A program made the position numbers and the translations under genes. A stretch of DNA of 64,000 bases from the NCBI RefSeq assembly GCF_017741815.1, contig NZ_JAGHMF010000009.1, positions 62,001 to 126,000 on the forward strand. The letters run 5' to 3'. This document shows, in pieces, positions 1 through 10,921 of this stretch; within the stretch, counting starts at the first letter, position 1; each line of letters opens with the position of its first letter. The notes below the pieces were generated by a model. The model was not told where the DNA came from. It did not search any database and saw only the letters and a list, made by a program, of their open reading frames with translations. The DNA comes from Rhizobium sp. 16-488-2b (GTDB lineage: Bacteria > Pseudomonadota > Alphaproteobacteria > Rhizobiales > Rhizobiaceae).

Positions 1-1088
1 ATGCGGGCCCGGTGGAACTGATAGGAGTCGGTGGCGAGGGGCTGCAAGCGCAGGGCCTGACATCGCTGTTCGATTTCTCCGAGCTGTCGATCATGGGCAT
101 CACCCAGGTGCTCGCGAAGCTTCCTACGCTGGTCAAGCGCATCCGCCAGACCGCGGCGGCCGTCATCGCCGCCAAGCCCGACGTGCTCGTCATTGTCGAC
201 AGCCCTGATTTCACCCACCGCGTGGCCAAGCGCGTGCGCACGGCGCTGCCTGACCTACCAGTCGTCAACTACGTCTGTCCGAGTGTCTGGGCGTGGAAGG
301 AATACCGTGCGCAGCGCATGCTGCCCTATGTCGACCATGTGCTCGCCGTGCTGCCCTTCGAGCCCGAGGTGATGCGCAAGCTGGGCGGGCCGCCGACAAG
401 CTATGTCGGCCATCGCCTGACCGCTGACGTCGATGTTCTCGCGACCCGCAAGGCGAGGGCGGCAAGCAAGCCGCGCCCTGCGCATGAGCCGAAGACGATC
501 ATGCTTCTGCCAGGTTCGCGCGGATCCGAGATATCAAAACTCTTGCCCTATTTCGGCGACGCGGTGGCCGAGCTCTCCGCCCGCAACGAAGGCATGCGCT
601 TTGTGCTGCCGACAGCGCCGCGCCGCGAGGCCATGGTGCGAGAGATCATCAAGGATTGGCCGGTCAAGCCCGAGGTGGTGACGGGCAAGGACGACAAGTG
701 GAAAGCCTTCGCCGAGGCCGACGCCGCCATGGCTGCATCCGGCACTGTGATCCTGGAGCTGGGGCTTGCAGGCGTCCCCACCGTCTCAGCCTACAAGACC
801 GACTGGATCATCAAGCTGATGACCGGCAAGATCAAGATCTGGACGGCGGCGATCCCGAACCTCGTGGCGGATTACGCTGTCGTTCCCGAATACATCAACG
901 AAGTCGTGCGCGGCGCGAGTTTCACGCGCTGGGCCGAGAAGCTCTCATCCGACACCTTGCCGCGCCGCTCGATGATGGAGGGCTACGATCTCGTCTGGGA
1001 GCGGATGCAGACCGAAAAACCGCCCGGCGTTCATGCCGCGGAAATCGTACTTGATGTCCTGAAAAACAAAAAACCCGGTCAGAACTGA
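1..1088 (+). CDS. lpxB: Lipid-A-disaccharide synthase, 5' end cut by window edge
   Basis: LpxB (glycosyltransferase family 19) joins UDP-2,3-diacylglucosamine to lipid X to form the disaccharide core of lipid A at the inner membrane. The frame is open from base 3. About 360 residues are visible, so roughly 30 N-terminal residues lie outside the window (the family is about 390 aa). Recognisable blocks include ELIGVGGEGLQAQG, DSPDFTHRVAKRVR, the VCPSVWAWKEYR segment, LLPGSRGSEI and the nucleotide-binding region MAASGTVILELGLAGVP. The last codons overlap a strong terminator hairpin. The next gene, gltA, is convergent. Identification is firm; only the start is missing. Confidence 0.96.
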   Translation, partial: AGPVELIGVGGEGLQAQGLTSLFDFSELSIMGITQVLAKLPTLVKRIRQTAAAVIAAKPDVLVIVDSPDFTHRVAKRVRTALPDLPVVNYVCPSVWAWKEYRAQRMLPYVDHVLAVLPFEPEVMRKLGGPPTSYVGHRLTADVDVLATRKARAASKPRPAHEPKTIMLLPGSRGSEISKLLPYFGDAVAELSARNEGMRFVLPTAPRREAMVREIIKDWPVKPEVVTGKDDKWKAFAEADAAMAASGTVILELGLAGVPTVSAYKTDWIIKLMTGKIKIWTAAIPNLVADYAVVPEYINEVVRGASFTRWAEKLSSDTLPRRSMMEGYDLVWERMQTEKPPGVHAAEIVLDVLKNKKPGQN

Positions 1089-1102
1089 CCGGGTTTCTTT
1101 TT
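1071..1102. terminator. Bidirectional rho-independent terminator lpxB/gltA
   Basis: The arms AACCCGGTCAG and CTGACCGGGTT pair perfectly around a 2-nt loop. A T-rich run follows on the plus strand and an A-rich run precedes it, giving a T-run on the minus strand. It lies between the convergent lpxB and gltA genes and includes the lpxB stop codon in its right arm. Confidence 0.9.
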
Positions 1103-1121
1103 AAGCCTCGATGCGTCGAGA

Positions 1122-2411
1122 TTAACGCTTGGAAACCGGAACGTAGTCGCGCTGCGCTTCGCCGATGTAGAGCTGGCGCGGACGGCCGATACGCTGCTGC
1201 GGATCTTCGATCATTTCGTTCCACTGAGCGATCCAGCCGACGGTGCGGGCAAGGGCGAACAGAACGGTGAACATGGTCGTGGGGAAGCCAAGAGCCTTGA
1301 GCGTGATGCCCGAATAGAAGTCGATGTTCGGATAGAGCTTCTTCTCGATGAAGTATGGATCGGTCAGCGCGATGCGCTCCAGTTCCATGGCGACGTCGAG
1401 CAGTGGATCGTCCTTGATGCCGAGCTCGCCGAGCACTTCATGTGTGGTCTTCTGCATGATCTTGGCGCGCGGGTCGTAGTTCTTGTAGACGCGGTGGCCA
1501 AAGCCCATCAGGCGGAACGGATCGTTCTTGTCCTTGGCGCGGGCGATGTACTCTGGGATACGGTCAACCGTGCCGATTTCCTGCAGCATGTTGAGGGCTG
1601 CTTCGTTGGCGCCGCCGTGAGCAGGGCCCCAGAGGCAGGCAATGCCGGCCGCGATGCAGGCGAACGGGTTGGCACCCGAGGAGCCGGCGAGACGAACGGT
1701 CGAGGTCGAAGCGTTCTGCTCGTGGTCTGCGTGCAGGATGAAGATGCGGTCCATGGCGCGGGCAAGCACCGGATTGACCACATATTCCTCGCAAGGAACG
1801 GCAAAGCACATGCGCAGGAAGTTCGACGCGTAGTCGAGATCGTTCTTCGGGTAAACGAAGGGCTGGCCGATATGGTACTTGTAGGCCATGGCGGCGATCG
1901 TCGGCATCTTGGCGATCATACGCAGCGAAGCGACCATGCGCTGGTGCGGATCGGTGATGTCGGTGCTGTCGTGGTAGAAGGCCGACAGAGCGCCGACGCA
2001 GCCGCACATGACAGCCATCGGGTGCGCGTCGCGGCGGAAGCCGGTGAAGAAGCGGCTCATCTGCTCGTGCACCATGGTGTGGTGCGTCACGCGGTAATCG
2101 AAGTCTTTCTTCTGCGCGGCTGTCGGCAGTTCGCCGTAAAGCAGCAGATAGCAGACTTCGAGGAAGTCGCCCTGTTCGGCCAGCTGCTCGATCGGGTAAC
2201 CGCGATGGAGCAGAACGCCCTCGTCGCCGTCGATATAGGTGATTTTCGATTCACAGGAAGCGGTCGAGGTGAAACCAGGATCGTACGTGAAGGAAGCCGT
2301 GTTCTTATAGAGGGCGCCGATATCGATGACGTCAGGTCCGATCGTGCCGCTCTTCACGGTAAGGTCGACTGTCTTGTCACCGAGTTTCAGTGTTGCGCTT
2401 TGATCCGTCAT
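1122..2411 (-). CDS. gltA: Citrate synthase
   Basis: Type II citrate synthase condenses acetyl-CoA and oxaloacetate to citrate, the entry step of the TCA cycle. The 429-aa length fits the hexameric bacterial enzymes. Catalytic residues are visible: His265 in GPAHGGANE, His306 in [14 protein letters not shown] and Asp364 in NIDFYSG; the [10 protein letters not shown] block is also present. The ATG at 2411 is preferred over an in-frame upstream ATG at 2453 because GGAGG lies 7 nt before it and the protein then begins [10 protein letters not shown]. It is convergent with lpxB and divergent from the ComEC-like gene. A small hairpin lies in its leader. Confidence 0.97.
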   Translation of the reverse strand: MTDQSATLKLGDKTVDLTVKSGTIGPDVIDIGALYKNTASFTYDPGFTSTASCESKITYIDGDEGVLLHRGYPIEQLAEQGDFLEVCYLLLYGELPTAAQKKDFDYRVTHHTMVHEQMSRFFTGFRRDAHPMAVMCGCVGALSAFYHDSTDITDPHQRMVASLRMIAKMPTIAAMAYKYHIGQPFVYPKNDLDYASNFLRMCFAVPCEEYVVNPVLARAMDRIFILHADHEQNASTSTVRLAGSSGANPFACIAAGIACLWGPAHGGANEAALNMLQEIGTVDRIPEYIARAKDKNDPFRLMGFGHRVYKNYDPRAKIMQKTTHEVLGELGIKDDPLLDVAMELERIALTDPYFIEKKLYPNIDFYSGITLKALGFPTTMFTVLFALARTVGWIAQWNEMIEDPQQRIGRPRQLYIGEAQRDYVPVSKR

Positions 2412-2434
2412 GCTGATCCTCCAAACTGGCGGTT

Positions 2435-2451
2435 GGCGCCTTAAAAGCGCC
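2435..2451 (-). promoter_or_regulatory. Small hairpin in the gltA leader
   Basis: GGCGC and GCGCC arms (5 bp) flank a 7-nt AT-rich loop about 24 nt upstream of the gltA start codon. It could affect mRNA stability or ribosome access. The arms are short, so chance is possible. Confidence 0.3.
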
Positions 2452-2618
2452 ATAGGGTTAAGCGTCGTCTGCGATAGCTATATGATCGCGCGCCTAATGC
2501 CAAGTTACCGTGATGCCATTTTGTGCATCGCAGTATCAACTTTTAAGCACTCCAGCGATGTCGTCTCCGCATAGCGGAAGTCAATGATAAACCTGACATT
2601 TTTGATGGTTTTATTTCC

Positions 2619-2634
2619 CGTTTGAATTCAAACG
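2619..2634. promoter_or_regulatory. Perfect 16-bp palindrome in gltA/comEC intergenic region
   Basis: CGTTTGAATTCAAACG is fully self-complementary with no spacer. It sits in the AT-rich divergent region between gltA (start 2411) and the ComEC-like gene (start 2685-2805). Its symmetry suggests a dimeric regulator site, but I do not recognise the motif. Confidence 0.4.
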
Positions 2635-2684
2635 ATTATAGTTGCGTTTCGGTTCCGCGAGCTGCATTCTGACTGCAGGTCAGG

Positions 2685-5153
2685 GTGGCTTTCGGGTGTC
2701 GTTGCATGCCGGAGTTGAATGCCAGTCACGTCGTTTTGATACCACCCGAAGCGGCGCAAATTGCCAATTTGCCGGCCGTAACAGGGCGAAATGCCCGTGC
2801 CATAATGACGCGCGCGCCATTGACGCAGTCGACGTCAGGTTTTCTGAGTCGCGCGAGCCGCCAAATCCACCGCCAGGCCGCCGTCGCAGCACAAGCGTTC
2901 AGCACCGAATTCGGCCACGGCCGCTTTTTCCTGGCCTCACCCCTCTTCCTCGGCGCTGGCGCCATCGGCTGGTTTCGTCTTGCCGTCGATATCCCGCCCT
3001 CACGGCTCCTTGCCTGGGCTATCCTGTTTAGTCTCGTCTTCGTCGCGGCAGGCGCTGCGCGCGTTGCCACCCGCCGTGTGGCGATATCAGGCCTGCTTGT
3101 CGTCCTCGGCATGTTCGTGGCGCAACTCGAGACCTGGCGCGCTGATACCGTCGTTCTCGATACAGCGGTGACGACGACTGTAACCGGCCGCGTGGAACGG
3201 CGCGAGGGAGATGAAAATGGGCGCTGGCGCTATATCGTCAGGGTAACGCGCACGGACGAGCCGGGCCTCAAGCGTCCGCCGCAGCAGGTCTCGCTCGTCG
3301 CGCGTGCCGGCGAGCCCGTCCGGGTCGGTGGCTGGTTGACCGGTCGCGTGCGCCTGACGCCGCCGGCCGGACCGGCATTGCCCGAACTCAACGATTTCGC
3401 CTTCTCTGCCTATTTCGACGGCATCGGTGCCAACGGCTTCTTCTACGGCATTCCGCAGCCTGTCCCATCGCAGACGGATGTGGCTGATCTCTCAGCCGTC
3501 GATCGCGCCATGGAATGGCTCTACGGTTTGCGCAGCAGCATCGGCGACCGCATCCGGAGCATCCTGCCCGGCGATACCGGCGCCTTCGCAGCCTCGCTGG
3601 TCACCGACGAGAGACGTGCCATCTCCAACGAGACAACGGAGGCGCTGCGCCAGTCCGGCCTCGCGCATATCGTCGCGATCTCGGGTCTCAACATGGCGCT
3701 GTCGGCCGGTATCTGCTTTGTCGGGCTGCGGCTGTTCTTCGGCCTCTTCCCCGGCTTCGCGCAGGCCTACCCGACCAAGAAGCTCGCCGCCGGCAGCGCG
3801 CTTCTGGCGCTGACGGCCTATTACATGATCTCCGGCTTCGCCGTCTCCGCAGAGCGCGCCTTCATCATGATGGCGATCATGCTGGTCGCGGTGCTGTTCG
3901 ATCGCCCCTCGATTAGCCTGCGCAACATCGCGCTCTCGGCGCTGCTGATCATCTTGATGTCCCCATCCGAGGTGCTGGGCCCCAGCTTCCAGATGTCATA
4001 CGCCGCGACGCTCGCCTTGGTGGCAGGCTTTGCCGTCTGGATCAGAAGGCGACACCGCGAGAGCATCTTCCTCACGCATCCCGCGATAAAGCCGGTCATG
4101 ATCACGTTCCGCTTCTTCGGCGGCATCGCGCTGACCTCGATGATCGGCGGTTTCTCGACGGCGTTGTTCTCGATCGAGCATTTTCACCGGCTGAGCGGCT
4201 ACGGCCTTCCGGCAAACCTTCTCGCCATGCCCGTCATCTCCTTCATCGTCATGCCCTTCGGAATGCTTGCGATGTTGGCAACGCCATTTGGCCTGGATGC
4301 GCCGCTGTGGAGCGTCGCTGGCTTCGGGCTGGATCTGGTGATCGACATCGCCAAGATGGTGTCCGGCTGGGGCGGCAGTGTCGATATCGGGCGGATCCCG
4401 GAATGGTATTTCGCGATCGCCGTGCTCGGCCTCCTCGTCTGGGGGCTGATGCGCACACGCCTGCGATGGATCGGCGCTGCGGTTGCCGCGCTTGCAACGC
4501 TCGTCGTTGTCCTGTTCCCGGCCGCACCGGCGCCCGAACTCGTCGTCTCCGAGGAGGGAAGCCTCGTGGCATCAGTCACGGGCGACAGCCTCGCAAGCAA
4601 CCGCGAACGGCCGCCCGACTTCATCTTCGGGCAATGGCAGCGCGCGCTCGCCATCGAAGACCACAAGCCGCCCGATATCCTCGACGGCGAGGTGTTGCCC
4701 GTGCCTAAAAGGGGCGAGCCAAGGCCGCGATTGACGCTGAACCAACAGCGCGAAACCCGCGCCATGATGCGCGATGCAGCGGCTTCCACAAACGACAGCG
4801 GTTTCAAGTGCCTCAAGACCGCATGGTGCGTGACGGCGCTCGGCAGCGGCTACATCATCGCGACGCTCGAAAACGCCGCCTATCTCGGTCCCGCCTGCGA
4901 CGTGGCCGATATCGTCATCACGGCCGTCCGTCTGCGCCAAGCGACATGCCGCTCCGGCGCTATGCTATTCACCGGCGAAACCCTTGGGCGGTCAGGCGCC
5001 GTCGAAATCCGTATCGACGAGCAGGGAACCCCCGTCGTCAAGACCGCCTATGAAAGCCTCGGCCGTCCCTGGATGCGCCATCGCGCCTATGATTGGCGCA
5101 ACGACAGCTTTAGCGATGGCTCGTCACCAACTAGTGACGTCACCACTCAGTGA
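2685..5153 (+). CDS. comEC: ComEC/Rec2-family membrane protein
   Basis: ComEC proteins form the inner-membrane channel for single-stranded DNA in natural transformation; in rhizobia the role is mostly untested. The protein has an N-terminal DUF4131-like region, then the multi-helix Competence domain (for example [35 protein letters not shown], beginning near residue 305 and followed by many membrane helices). The C-terminal 150 residues resemble the end of the metallo-beta-lactamase domain ([18 protein letters not shown]) but no HxHxDH metal motif is present. The start is uncertain: GTG 2685, ATG 2706 or ATG 2805 are all in frame, and the residues before 2805 look poorly conserved in character. 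It is followed tail to tail by lexA, and the two overlap by 7 bp. Confidence 0.85.
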   Translation: MAFGCRCMPELNASHVVLIPPEAAQIANLPAVTGRNARAIMTRAPLTQSTSGFLSRASRQIHRQAAVAAQAFSTEFGHGRFFLASPLFLGAGAIGWFRLAVDIPPSRLLAWAILFSLVFVAAGAARVATRRVAISGLLVVLGMFVAQLETWRADTVVLDTAVTTTVTGRVERREGDENGRWRYIVRVTRTDEPGLKRPPQQVSLVARAGEPVRVGGWLTGRVRLTPPAGPALPELNDFAFSAYFDGIGANGFFYGIPQPVPSQTDVADLSAVDRAMEWLYGLRSSIGDRIRSILPGDTGAFAASLVTDERRAISNETTEALRQSGLAHIVAISGLNMALSAGICFVGLRLFFGLFPGFAQAYPTKKLAAGSALLALTAYYMISGFAVSAERAFIMMAIMLVAVLFDRPSISLRNIALSALLIILMSPSEVLGPSFQMSYAATLALVAGFAVWIRRRHRESIFLTHPAIKPVMITFRFFGGIALTSMIGGFSTALFSIEHFHRLSGYGLPANLLAMPVISFIVMPFGMLAMLATPFGLDAPLWSVAGFGLDLVIDIAKMVSGWGGSVDIGRIPEWYFAIAVLGLLVWGLMRTRLRWIGAAVAALATLVVVLFPAAPAPELVVSEEGSLVASVTGDSLASNRERPPDFIFGQWQRALAIEDHKPPDILDGEVLPVPKRGEPRPRLTLNQQRETRAMMRDAAASTNDSGFKCLKTAWCVTALGSGYIIATLENAAYLGPACDVADIVITAVRLRQATCRSGAMLFTGETLGRSGAVEIRIDEQGTPVVKTAYESLGRPWMRHRAYDWRNDSFSDGSSPTSDVTTQ

Positions 5154-5872
5154 TACCGGCGAATAAGCCCGACGAGCTTGCCCTGAACCTTGACGCGGTC
5201 AGGCCCGAAAATGCGGGTCTCATAAGCCGGGTTGGCGGCTTCGAGCGCGATCGACGCGCCCTTGCGGCGGAAGCGCTTCAGCGTTGCCTCTTCATCATCG
5301 ACAAGCGCCACGACGATATCGCCGGGATTGGCGGTGTTGCCGTTGCGGATGATGACGGTGTCGCCGTCGAAAATGCCGGCCTCGATCATCGAGTCGCCCT
5401 TGACCTCGAGCGCATAATGCTCGCCGGAGCCGATCATGTCGGCGGGGACGGTGATGTCGTGCGTGTTGTTCTGAATTGCAGAGATAGGCACACCGGCGGC
5501 GATGCGGCCCATGACGGGAACGGAAACCGAGTTGCCGTTGTCGGCGCTAGGCGCGGCCTTCGGGGCAGGGGCTGCGGCCACCGGCTGCGGCTTGCCGAGG
5601 CTGCCCTCGATGACGCTCGGCGAAAAGCCGCGTCGCGGCTGCAGGCTTGGATTATAGGCTTCCGGCAGCTTGATGACCTCAAGCGCGCGCGCCCGGTTTG
5701 GAAGCCGGCGAATGAAGCCGCGCTCTTCCAGAGCGGTGATCAGCCGGTGAATGCCGGATTTTGATGCGAGATCGAGTGCATCCTTCATTTCGTCGAAGGA
5801 TGGCGGAACGCCCGACTCTTTCATCCGCTCATGAATGAACAGAAGCAGTTCTTGTTGCTTGCGTGTCAGCAT
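5147..5872 (-). CDS. lexA: SOS repressor LexA
   Basis: LexA represses DNA-damage genes and is inactivated by RecA-stimulated self-cleavage. The 241-aa protein has an N-terminal winged helix (residues 1-70, start [17 protein letters not shown]), an Ala/Pro-rich linker, and the S24-type peptidase domain. The cleavage site Ala126-Gly127 (RIAAGVPI), nucleophile Ser161 (KGDSMIEAG) and Lys199 (EEATLKRF) are all present. An alphaproteobacterial SOS box lies about 50 bp upstream, so it is autoregulated. The 3' end overlaps that of the ComEC-like gene by 7 bp. Confidence 0.97.
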   Translation of the reverse strand: MLTRKQQELLLFIHERMKESGVPPSFDEMKDALDLASKSGIHRLITALEERGFIRRLPNRARALEVIKLPEAYNPSLQPRRGFSPSVIEGSLGKPQPVAAAPAPKAAPSADNGNSVSVPVMGRIAAGVPISAIQNNTHDITVPADMIGSGEHYALEVKGDSMIEAGIFDGDTVIIRNGNTANPGDIVVALVDDEEATLKRFRRKGASIALEAANPAYETRIFGPDRVKVQGKLVGLIRRYH

Positions 5873-5920
5873 CGAAATGAACCCCAGAGTCGTGAAACAA
5901 AGCCAGAACGGACACTATAT

Positions 5921-5935
5921 GTTCCATATGTGTTC
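5921..5935. promoter_or_regulatory. LexA operator (alphaproteobacterial SOS box)
   Basis: GTTCCATATGTGTTC matches GTTC-N7-GTTC, the direct-repeat SOS box known from Rhizobiaceae. It lies 49 bp upstream of the lexA start, the expected place for autoregulation. Confidence 0.88.
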
Positions 5936-6071
5936 CGCAAGTGCCTAAATTTTCGTAAAACTTGGCTCGGAATCGTCGCGATTTTGCACTTCATTCGATT
6001 AAACCGCGCTCGCCTCTTGCATTGTGGCGAAAGCCAGCGCACATCTCTGCCGATCTCGGGAGGATTTGCCG

Positions 6072-6956
6072 ATGAGTGACCCCCATCCTCTGGACCACGT
6101 GGTGCTGCCGGTCGTCAACATCGAGATGGCGCGCGAGCGCCTGGGCAAGCTCGGTTTCACCGTTGCCGCCGATGCGCGGCATCCATTCGGCACCGAGAAT
6201 GCCTGCGTCTTCTTCGCCGACAAAACCTATCTAGAGCCGCTCGGCGTCGCCAGCCTTGAGGCCTATGAGGCGGCCATAGGAGACGGCAACGTCTTCACCG
6301 CTCGCGACCGCGCCTTTCGCTTCCGCTGCGGTGACGACGGCCTGTCGGCGATCGTTTTCGGCACGCCGGATGCTGATGGCGATCACGCCCGCTTTACTGC
6401 CGATGGCATGAGCGGCGGCGAGATGCTGCAATTCGCCCGGCAGATGAAAATGCCGGACGGTTCCGAGGCGACCGCGGCGTTCCGCCTGGCTTTCGCGGCC
6501 GATCTGCGCGCACCCGATTTCTTCCTCTTCGCCTGCCAGCGCGTCAACCCGCTGCCAAGCGACCGCAAGGCCTTGGAAACGCATGCGAACGGTGTGTTGG
6601 GCATCCTGTCGATCGTGCTGTCGTCATCCGACCCCAAGGCGTTCGCGCCGCTGTTGCAGCTGGCGTCGGATGCGCAGGCGACCCGCGAGGAGGCGTTCGG
6701 TGTTAGCCTGGATGCCGGCAACGCCCGTATCAATATCCTGTCCCCGGATGGCTTGAACGCTTACTACGATCTCGCCGAGCCCAAGGCCGATCGCGGCCTG
6801 CGCGGCGCGGCGATTGTCTTTTCCGTTGCCGATCTCGCCGTGACAGAGGCGCATTTGGCTGCTAACGGGATCACCTATACACGCAAGAACAATCGAATTC
6901 TGGTGAAGGCCGCACCCGGCCAGGGCGCGCTCTTCGCCTTCGAGGAGAAACGATGA
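6072..6956 (+). CDS. VOC-fold (glyoxalase-like) family protein
   Basis: This 294-aa protein begins [18 protein letters not shown], the usual opening of a glyoxalase_3-like/VOC domain, followed by [29 protein letters not shown]. The second half (about residues 160-290) repeats a similar fold. The exact substrate is unknown. The ATG at 6072 is chosen because GGAGG lies just upstream; an earlier ATG at 6024 lacks this. Its stop overlaps kdsA by 4 bp (ATGA), so the two are translationally coupled, suggesting a link to KDO or sugar-phosphate metabolism, which is inference only. Confidence 0.85.
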   Translation: MSDPHPLDHVVLPVVNIEMARERLGKLGFTVAADARHPFGTENACVFFADKTYLEPLGVASLEAYEAAIGDGNVFTARDRAFRFRCGDDGLSAIVFGTPDADGDHARFTADGMSGGEMLQFARQMKMPDGSEATAAFRLAFAADLRAPDFFLFACQRVNPLPSDRKALETHANGVLGILSIVLSSSDPKAFAPLLQLASDAQATREEAFGVSLDAGNARINILSPDGLNAYYDLAEPKADRGLRGAAIVFSVADLAVTEAHLAANGITYTRKNNRILVKAAPGQGALFAFEEKR

Positions 6957-7795
6957 CTGAAACCAATTCCGAAGTGGCCGTCGGCGAAGGCACCGGCCGT
7001 GTGGTGTTTTCCAACACCGGCAAGCTGTCGCTGATCGCAGGCCCCTGCCAGATGGAAAGCCGCGACCATGCCTTCATGATCGCCGGCACGCTGAAGGAGC
7101 TCTGCGACAAGCTCGGCATCGGCCTTGTCTACAAGTCCTCCTTCGACAAGGCCAACCGCACATCACTGTCGGCCCAGCGCGGCATCGGGCTTGAAACGGC
7201 GCTCGAAGTGTTCGCCGATCTGAAGAAGGAATACGGCTTCCCCGTTCTCACCGACATCCACACCGAAGAGCAGTGCGCCGAAGTCGCCACTGTCGTCGAC
7301 GTGCTGCAGATTCCGGCCTTCCTTAGCCGGCAGACGGACCTGCTGGTCGCCGCCGCAAAGACCGGCCGCGCCATCAACGTCAAGAAGGGCCAGTTCCTGG
7401 CGCCCTGGGACATGAAGAACGTGCTGGCCAAGCTGAATGCCAGCGGCAACCCGAACATCATGCTGTGCGAACGCGGCGCTTCCTTCGGCTACAACACGCT
7501 GGTCTCCGACATGCGCTCGCTCCCCATCATGGAAGCCATGGGCGCGCCCGTTGTTTTCGATGCGACCCATTCGGTGCAGCAGCCGGGCGGGCAGGGTGGC
7601 TCCAGTGGCGGCCAGCGCGAATTCGTGGAAACGCTGGCGCGTGCGGCTGTCGCCGTCGGTGTCGCCGGTGTGTTCGTCGAGACGCACGAAGATCCCGACA
7701 ATGCGCCGTCGGATGGCCCGAACATGGTCTATCTCAAGGACATGCCGCGCCTGCTTGAGAAGCTTCTGGCCTTCGACGCCATCGCCAAGGGCTGA
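6953..7795 (+). CDS. kdsA: 3-deoxy-8-phosphooctulonate synthase
   Basis: KdsA condenses phosphoenolpyruvate with arabinose 5-phosphate to KDO 8-phosphate, a precursor of the LPS inner core. It is 280 aa, typical for the family. Visible motifs are [36 protein letters not shown], the lysine-rich [12 protein letters not shown] block, [13 protein letters not shown] and [14 protein letters not shown]. It overlaps the upstream VOC gene by 4 bp and precedes enolase, so enzymes that use and make PEP lie side by side. Confidence 0.97.
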   Translation: MTETNSEVAVGEGTGRVVFSNTGKLSLIAGPCQMESRDHAFMIAGTLKELCDKLGIGLVYKSSFDKANRTSLSAQRGIGLETALEVFADLKKEYGFPVLTDIHTEEQCAEVATVVDVLQIPAFLSRQTDLLVAAAKTGRAINVKKGQFLAPWDMKNVLAKLNASGNPNIMLCERGASFGYNTLVSDMRSLPIMEAMGAPVVFDATHSVQQPGGQGGSSGGQREFVETLARAAVAVGVAGVFVETHEDPDNAPSDGPNMVYLKDMPRLLEKLLAFDAIAKG

Positions 7796-7894
7796 CGTTC
7801 AAAAGACTGACACGTTCGTGTATTAGGCCACCGAAGAACAATGTGGAGGAGCATGCGCAAAAGGGTCCCAAACTGCCCCAAACCGGCATTGTAA

Positions 7895-9235
<1,341 letters not shown>

Positions 9236-9275
9236 TCGCCCGAATTCAAGAGTCTGGCTGAAATCAAGCATTTGG

Positions 9276-9306
9276 AACCCGCGCCCCAACCGGCGCGGGT
9301 TTTTTC
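9276..9306 (+). terminator. Rho-independent terminator after eno
   Basis: The arms AACCCGCGCC and GGCGCGGGTT (10 bp) are separated by a 6-nt loop and followed by a T-run (TTTTCTT). It lies 40 bp past the eno stop. Confidence 0.92.
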
Positions 9307-9390
9307 TTGCGCCGCGTTCATAGTCAACGGACGGTTAATCTCTGCCCGGTAGTCTTCTGGTCAAGGGTAATGCGTTTCGAGAATGCGTGT

Positions 9391-9711
9391 ATGTGGACCA
9401 AGCATCATAAGAAGAAAAAGATCGGCCGTTTCGTCATTCCGGCGATGACTGTCGCGTTTCTCTCCTACTTCGGCTACCATTGCATCCATGGCGACTACGG
9501 CCTGCGCGCGACGGAAGTGTTCGAGCGCCAGCGCGTCGCGCGCGAAAGGGAGCTCGCCGTCCTTAAAAATAAGCGCGAGCACCTTGAAAAGCAGGTAGCG
9601 CTCCTAAGTGATGGTTCCATGGATAAGGACATGCTGGACGAGAAGGCCCGTCTTCAGCTAAACTTCTCACGCGCCGACGAGATCGTCATATTCAATCACT
9701 ATTCGAATTAA
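9391..9711 (+). CDS. ftsB: Septum formation protein FtsB/DivIC family
   Basis: This small bitopic division protein, 106 aa, starts MWTKHHKKKKIGRFV with a short basic cytoplasmic tail. One membrane segment follows (IPAMTVAFLSYFGYHCIHG), then a periplasmic coiled coil (about residues 45-80, ERQRVARERELAVLKNKREHLEKQ). FtsB bridges FtsL and FtsQ in the divisome. The start at 9391 is chosen because it puts the basic tail directly at the N terminus; an ATG at 9370 is also in frame. It sits between eno and pdhA, a common alphaproteobacterial arrangement. Confidence 0.85.
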   Translation: MWTKHHKKKKIGRFVIPAMTVAFLSYFGYHCIHGDYGLRATEVFERQRVARERELAVLKNKREHLEKQVALLSDGSMDKDMLDEKARLQLNFSRADEIVIFNHYSN

Positions 9712-9727
9712 CCGAATTCAGGTTAAT
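9707..9727. other. Inverted repeat at the ftsB stop codon
   Basis: ATTAACC and GGTTAAT (7 bp) flank a 7-nt spacer GAATTCA and include the ftsB stop codon. No clear T-run follows, so it is a weak terminator at best. It immediately precedes the FNR-like box. Confidence 0.4.
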
Positions 9728-9736
9728 CGAGATAAA

Positions 9737-9750
9737 TTGATATTTATCAA
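9737..9750. promoter_or_regulatory. FNR/FixK-type box upstream of pdhA
   Basis: TTGATATTTATCAA matches the anaerobox consensus TTGAT-N4-ATCAA in all ten specified bases. It lies 107 bp upstream of the pdhA start. In rhizobia such sites are bound by FnrN/FixK-type regulators under low oxygen. It suggests oxygen control of the pyruvate dehydrogenase operon. The site also lies in a short AT-rich hairpin (GATAAAT-TGAT-ATTTATC), so function needs testing. Confidence 0.6.
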
Positions 9751-9857
9751 CAGCTTACGCCAGAATATGAGCCATGCATTTATGGCATTGCTGTGGCGAA
9801 ATTTCTTCCCTATGGTGCGCACCACCCAAGAACCGATAAACCCATAGGGAGGGTTGA

Positions 9858-10904
9858 ATGGCTCCGCGAAAAAACGCGACCGTTTCCAGCCGTAAGACAA
9901 GCGCAAAGCCTGCAGCCAAGGCATCGAATGGTGGCCCGGTGGCCGATTTCGATCGTGACGAAGAGCTCAAGGCCTATCGCGAAATGCTGCTCATCCGCCG
10001 TTTCGAAGAGAAGGCGGGCCAGCTTTACGGCATGGGCTTCATCGGCGGTTTCTGTCACCTTTATATCGGCCAGGAAGCTGTCGTCGTCGGCATGCAGATG
10101 GCGCAGAAGGAAGGTGACCAGGTCATCACCGCTTACCGCGACCACGGTCACATGCTGGCAACTGGCATGACCGCGCGCGGCGTCATGGCCGAGCTGACCG
10201 GCCGCATCGACGGCTACTCCCGTGGCAAGGGCGGCTCGATGCACATGTTCTCCAAGGAGAAGCATTTCTACGGCGGTCACGGCATCGTCGGCGCCCAGGT
10301 GTCGCTCGGCACCGGTCTCGCCTTCGCCAACCGCTACCGTGGCAATGACAGCGTCTCGATCGCCTATTTCGGCGACGGCGCTGCCAACCAGGGCCAGGTC
10401 TACGAGAGCTTCAACATGGCTGCTCTCTGGAAGCTCCCGATCATCTACATCATCGAGAACAACCGTTACGCCATGGGCACGTCCACGGCTCGCGCCACGG
10501 CGCAGTCGAATTACTCGCTGCGCGGCTCCGGCTTCGGAATCCCCGGCGTCCAGGTCGACGGCATGGATGTTCGCGCCGTCAAGGCTGCTGCCGATGAGGC
10601 GCTCGAACATTGCCGTTCCGGCAAGGGTCCGATCATTCTCGAAATGCTGACCTATCGCTATCGCGGCCACTCCATGTCCGACCCGGCCAAGTATCGCTCC
10701 AAGGAAGAAGTGCAGAAGATGCGCTCCGAGCAGGATCCGATCGAACAGGTCAAGGCACGCCTCATCGAAAAGGGCTGGGCCAGCGAGGACGATCTCAAGG
10801 CGGTCGACAAGGACGTTCGCGACATCGTTGCCGATAGCGCCGACTTCGCCCAGGCCGCACCGGAGCCGGATGCATCCGAGCTCTACACCGACATTCTGCT
10901 GTAA
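9858..10904 (+). CDS. pdhA: Pyruvate dehydrogenase E1 component, alpha subunit
   Basis: PdhA binds thiamine diphosphate and, with PdhB, decarboxylates pyruvate and transfers the acetyl group to lipoyl-E2. The 348-aa protein has a charged Ala/Lys-rich N-terminal extension (residues 1-30) and the E1-alpha fold. The thiamine-diphosphate motif runs from [15 protein letters not shown] to YIIENN, with a [14 protein letters not shown] phosphorylation-loop region near residue 262. It starts the pdhA-pdhB-pdhC operon, with a GGAGGG sequence 8 nt before the ATG and only 17 bp before pdhB. Confidence 0.97.
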   Translation: MAPRKNATVSSRKTSAKPAAKASNGGPVADFDRDEELKAYREMLLIRRFEEKAGQLYGMGFIGGFCHLYIGQEAVVVGMQMAQKEGDQVITAYRDHGHMLATGMTARGVMAELTGRIDGYSRGKGGSMHMFSKEKHFYGGHGIVGAQVSLGTGLAFANRYRGNDSVSIAYFGDGAANQGQVYESFNMAALWKLPIIYIIENNRYAMGTSTARATAQSNYSLRGSGFGIPGVQVDGMDVRAVKAAADEALEHCRSGKGPIILEMLTYRYRGHSMSDPAKYRSKEEVQKMRSEQDPIEQVKARLIEKGWASEDDLKAVDKDVRDIVADSADFAQAAPEPDASELYTDILL

Positions 10905-10921
10905 TCGGGGAGGGTAGACCC

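Noticed and set aside
5831..6079. An 82-codon frame over the lexA promoter
   Set aside because: It overlaps the SOS box and the lexA start, with no ribosome-binding site and no conserved pattern.
9706..9728. CtrA site TTAA-N7-TTAA near the end of ftsB
   Set aside because: The TTAA elements are 11 bp apart rather than 7; an inverted repeat explains the pattern better.
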